A stretch of DNA of 64,000 nt from Rhynochetos jubatus (Eukaryota > Chordata > Aves > Eurypygiformes > Rhynochetidae). The notes under the pieces are model-generated. The model saw nothing but the letters and a program-made list of their open reading frames with translations. It was not told the origin of the DNA and made no database searches. Position numbers and translations under genes: made by a program. The DNA lies in the NCBI GenBank assembly GCA_027574665.1, contig CM050648.1, positions 140,802,175 through 140,866,174 on the forward strand. Direction: 5' to 3'. Each line of letters opens with the position of its first letter. Within the stretch, counting starts at the first letter, position 1. Shown here one piece after another: positions 61,001 through 64,000 of this stretch.

Positions 61001-62227
61001 AACTTTCTTTGGAAAAGAAAGGATTGGCAGGGGTTCCTGTCAGGGAAAGTCAGGATGAATCTGGACATCTTTGACTTCTTACACTTTTGTCTTTTGTTGA
61101 TGCCGTGCTGATTCTTTACAAATCCAAGCCTGAGGCTTTCCTGGCTTTTTCTAGGTCCAAGAAGATCTTGTAACTAACTTCAAACAACCAACCAGTTTTC
61201 CAAAGCAGCGGGCATGAGACATTCCCCCACTGGAGACAGCTTGGGAGTATTCACCTCTGAAATATGTGACTCCAAGAACAAAAACTCACCGGCGGTGGAT
61301 GAGACATGAATGGAACAAGGGCTATTATTTCTGCCCTGCATTTTCTTTCCCCTTTAGTTTTTCTCTGTTTCTGCTTCCAACCCTTTCATGTCTTTTGGGG
61401 AAAATCTGCTGAATTTTCTTAGCAACTACCCTTGAGAAGCCCAGAGTAATTGTCCTAATTTCTTAAAGGTGGGTTGTGTGGGAAGCTTTAGAGCTGGAGG
61501 CCATCAGGGACAGGACAGATAAAACCAACTCCCCTGCGTGTGACAGGAGGCTGGTAACTTTTCGGCCGGCAGCGCTCCCAGGCACCGGCAGCCAGCCATG
61601 TGGATTACAGGGGAAGCAGAGGAAATGGAAAGCTCTCTGCTTTGGCATTTCCTTAGCGTTTGATCTGAATTGGTTTAAAATACAGGCTTGCAGTGTCAGT
61701 TGTTCCTGTTTAGAGGCGGTCCCAAAAGCGCTTCATGTGCCTTTTTGAAGAGAAGTTAAGTGCAGTCTGCGAATGAGCCAGACCCACTGCTCCAGGCCGC
61801 CGGCGACAGCCTGCGCCCAGAGATATCCAGTGCACCTCCAGGGCTTTTATGCAGGCTGCAGAAAGGGTTCATGAGCTATGCAGGATCAAAGACAGCAACC
61901 TGACGGGCTGCGTACAGGCAGCTTATAAGTTGTGTGGGGCAAGAGAGACTGTCTGGGCCCCAGCCCCGGGCCTTGTGGCCCCACTGGCATTGCCAAGCTG
62001 TGCTGGAAGCGTCTGAGCACAGCCTTGCTACAGAGCGGTCCCTGGGAGTGCTGTCACACAGCGCGTTGGTTTATGTGCCTGAAATCCGTGCTTACTTCTC
62101 AGGAACAGTCGCTCTTTCTAGCATCCTTTCTGTCCAGAGCACCTTCCCTGAAAATCTTTTTCCCTTGTTGTTTTAAACAGGACTATGATATTTGTAGAGA
62201 AGAAGGAAATGGATGATTGTTGGCGAA
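54996..62227 (+). CDS. PPP1R36: Protein phosphatase 1 regulatory subunit 36 (partial, middle exons)
   Basis: Four exons join in one frame: 54996-55060, 56234-56314, 58217-58315 and 62181 to about 62218 or 62227. Split codons AG|C, AG|G and TT|G are restored at the three junctions, which chance would rarely give. The peptide contains GVWYWKDDTNTPEF, then NEKLDEFLMALLFYLSFYLE and FVEKKEM. I recall the human protein having close counterparts (WYWKDET, a YLLSYYLEK-like segment and LVEKKEM). The gene sits downstream of HSPA2, as in mammals. Family knowledge is thin: PPP1R36 is a testis-enriched protein reported to inhibit protein phosphatase 1. The start codon is missing because no in-frame ATG precedes exon 4, so a coding exon 1 lies upstream. 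The C-terminal half lies beyond the window. The exon 5 donor is weak. Confidence 0.85.
56234..56314 (+). other. PPP1R36: PPP1R36 exon (residues SNPAAEENLKEG...)
   Basis: Acceptor CTGTATTTCAG and donor AG|GTATTT. It is 81 bases long, begins and ends in phase 2, and encodes a charged, poorly conserved linker. Confidence 0.78.
56448..56671 (+). mobile_element. MIR SINE relic in a PPP1R36 intron
   Basis: The order of blocks follows the MIR consensus: GTGGTCTGAACA, AGAGCCAGAC-TGCCTGGTG-TCGAATGC, GACCTTGGTAAAGTCA, GGAGGTAATAATTCTCATCT, ATTGTGAGGTAATTAATTC, GTAAGGCACTTCAAAGAT, and a TTATTATTATT tail. It is diverged but nearly full length, about 220 bases. Confidence 0.85.
58217..58315 (+). other. 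PPP1R36: PPP1R36 exon (EKLDEFLMALLFYLSFYLEK)
   Basis: Acceptor TTCCATTTAG ends at 58216 and the strong donor TT|GTGAGT starts at 58316. It encodes a hydrophobic helix-like segment followed by LEKKYRS. The GT inside CAGGTCC at 58303 would be a much poorer donor and would break the frame to the next exon. Confidence 0.86.
62181..62227 (+). other. PPP1R36: PPP1R36 exon (MIFVEKKEM), 3' end uncertain
   Basis: Acceptor TTGTTTTAAACAG ends at 62180. The frame continues as LTMIFVEKKEMDDC and meets TAG soon after, so the exon must end before about 62230. Only weak donors exist: GTTGGC at 62219 or GTTAGC at 62228. Confidence 0.7.
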
Positions 62228-64000
62228 GTTAGCGGTGGCCAGGATTCACCTTGCCAAGGTGTACTCTAACCTTACCCTCGAACAAGGCATGGCACAGCAG
62301 CAACGCAAGCCTGGTGGAAAGTAAGGCAATCCCTTCTGGGGACTCCTGCTGTGTCAAGGGCCACAGTAGTGCACAGCCAAGGCTTCTGTTGAGTGACACT
62401 AGTGAGTGCCCAGGGCAAGAAATGTCTTGTGAACCAAGGAGTCACAGAGGGCTAAGGGACCATGAGACAGAGAAGTGCCCTGATCTCCCTGCAGCTCTAT
62501 CTCATCTCATAACCAACTACAGAAGGGTTTCTGTTGAGCTGTTGCCGACTGATTTGGCCACAATGAGTTGCAGACCTCTGGATATCAGACCGGAAAGCTC
62601 TCGCCCTGGTATGCGGAAGCCTAGCTAGGTATACGGAGCACGAAACTTTAATGGGTTCAACATGACTGTCAGTAGGGCAAAAATCAGTGCCAGCGCTGGA
62701 TCTTAACCCTGCTACTTCCACTTCACTAAATCTTGAAAGCAAATGCTTATGTACCTGCTGGGTGTCACTGAGCCCTGCATAAATTTCCTCTTATGCCGAG
62801 TCTGAGGTAGCATGAGGCTGGTCTAACAAGTGAAGGAGACCACGTTCCTGAAGGGCAGCAAGTGAAGGGAGTAGAAACAAGAAGAGGTTGTGCTTGGGCA
62901 CTGGAAGTGTAGGAATCCTACCTCTGAGCAGGGAAGATGGTGCAAGGCTTTTTCAGAGTGGTGGAGACCAACCGCTCTTTAGCTGTGATGGTCCTAGTGA
63001 TGAACTGAAAGTGGAGAGAAACCCGTGGTGGGAATTAAGAAACTGAAGAAGGCAGGAGAGGACGGGGAGGGTGTTTGAAAAGGCACAGAAACCAAGGGAA
63101 TGATGAAGACAAGAAAAGGGCAGTTTTAACACGAGATGAAGGTGTTGTGGTTTAACCCTGGCCAGCAACTCAGCACCACACAAAAAATGGTTAGTGAAGG
63201 AGAACATAATTACAGAGAGATCACGCACCACGCTAGTGTTAGGGATGCTTTCCTCAGCCATGTATGTTCCTACACAATGTTTCCTTTCCCTGGCGGTAGA
63301 AAGGAGCTGGCCATCCCCACCCAGCACCCCAGTCCCATGGGATCTTCTCAGAGCACTTTCAGACAAATTTTTTTTGGTCAGATCAGATGGTGTGAAACCA
63401 CTGCCAGTCCCCCACAGGAGTCACAAACATTCACCTGCCTTCCTGCCACACAGCTCCGGGCAGCCTTGCTGCTGGCTGGGGTGGGGGCACTGGGGTTTCC
63501 TTCTAATCAAGAGGAGAAGGTAACCTGTGAAACGATGGAGTCAAAGCAGAGCTGAAATTGCTGTCCCAACAGGGCCATCATCGTAGCGTGCCCTGTCCCG
63601 TGAGGTGCTGGACCCTGAGAATTAAGAATGTGTTCCCTCTGCATCCTGCCGCATGGGCATTTCACCAGGCACTCCTGGGAGCAGCCTTCTCTGCCAGATT
63701 CCTGCTCCCAGATTCCTGCTGAGCAGAGGCATCCTCTTAACCTTCCCGCGGGTTGGACGCGGGGGTCAGACAGCATTTCATTATTTCCGTTGGGTGGCCC
63801 TAATGTTTGCACTTAGGAGGCTCAGTTGGAGGAACTCGTTGCAGAACGTAACTTGAATGTGAGGGCTGGATGCAGCTGGGTAAAACAGCCTGTCGTACAC
63901 CCAGCTAGTTAGCTCCGCTGCCTCTTCACTCACTCCTGTTGTCTGGTGGATGGGAATGTGCAGGACTGAGGCAAGGAAGAAGTCTAGTGGCAAAAAATCA
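62228..64000. other. PPP1R36 intron, no further exon seen
   Basis: The next PPP1R36 exon should encode a LEAAQKY-like stretch; I found no such stretch behind an acceptor in this segment. The only named element is the LTR-like fragment at 63143. The remaining PPP1R36 exons are presumably to the right of the window. Confidence 0.5.
63143..63182 (+). mobile_element. Fragment of an avian endogenous retrovirus LTR
   Basis: TGTTGTGGTTTAACCCTGGC followed by CAGCAACTCAGCACCACAC resembles the 5' end of an LTR family frequent in neoavian genomes, as I remember it. Only about 40 bases are clear. There are no retroviral coding sequences nearby, so it is a non-coding solo-LTR remnant at most. Confidence 0.55.

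Larger units (their letters stand above)
55061..62180 (+). other. PPP1R36: PPP1R36 introns 2-4
   Basis: The introns are 55061-56233, 56315-58216 and 58316-62180. Besides the MIR relic, the third holds an old repeat-like patch near 60120-60200 containing AAGTTGTGGAATGATCTTCC, reminiscent of LINE 3' ends. An unrecognised 120-codon minus-strand frame at 58431-58793 overlaps the start of that intron. Confidence 0.6.

Noticed and set aside
1-64000. CRISPR arrays, operons, integrases or bacterial mobile elements
   Set aside because: None was seen. Spliced genes, CpG islands and CR1/MIR repeats mark the whole window as vertebrate.

Overview
The window looks like nuclear DNA from a bird. Three things point that way. 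The protein-coding genes form the conserved amniote block ZBTB25 (minus) - ZBTB1 (plus) - HSPA2 (plus) - PPP1R36 (plus), which in human lies on 14q23. The HSP70 is the intronless 634-residue type I know from chicken. The interspersed repeats include CR1 LINE fragments, with one MIR SINE. A short fragment near 63143 resembles the start of a retroviral LTR common in neoavian genomes, so a non-galliform bird is likely; that last point rests on memory only. No prokaryotic, CRISPR or intact mobile system is present.

Layout. 1-420 is the edge of a CpG-rich segment with no recognisable gene. 430-4760 holds nothing I can name. ZBTB25 runs leftward: 3' UTR to about 4766, last coding exon 5255-6392, first coding exon 7586-7758, and a probable non-coding exon 1 in the CpG island at about 7950-9020. 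A 2.3 kb spacer follows. The second CpG island (about 11300-12580) is the ZBTB1 promoter. A 9.5 kb intron leads to the single ZBTB1 coding exon at 21523-23658, with a poly(A) signal at 24745. Then 16 kb of intergenic DNA carries only repeat fragments. HSPA2 starts in a third CpG island with a textbook heat-shock promoter (CRE, six CCAAT-type boxes, heat-shock elements, TATA at 41770) and reads as one exon, 41890-43794. A fourth CpG island (44220-45180) follows its poly(A) site. From 54996 to about 62220 four spliced exons with consistent reading phase encode the front half of PPP1R36. Its first coding exon is not identified and its last exons lie beyond the window.

How the genes relate. ZBTB25 and ZBTB1 are divergent BTB zinc-finger paralogues that share a nearly identical start to the BTB domain. 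They are probable nuclear transcription regulators; ZBTB1 also carries a ubiquitin-binding type zinc finger. HSPA2 is a cytosolic/nuclear Hsp70 chaperone, and its promoter elements suggest it is heat-inducible here. PPP1R36 is a probable protein phosphatase 1 regulator. They are neighbours by ancient synteny, not a known common pathway. Nothing in the window convincingly represents an undescribed system. The points most worth checking are the HSPA2 promoter architecture, the missing PPP1R36 exon 1 and weak exon 5 donor, the CpG island behind HSPA2, and a forkhead-like palindrome in the ZBTB1 intron.
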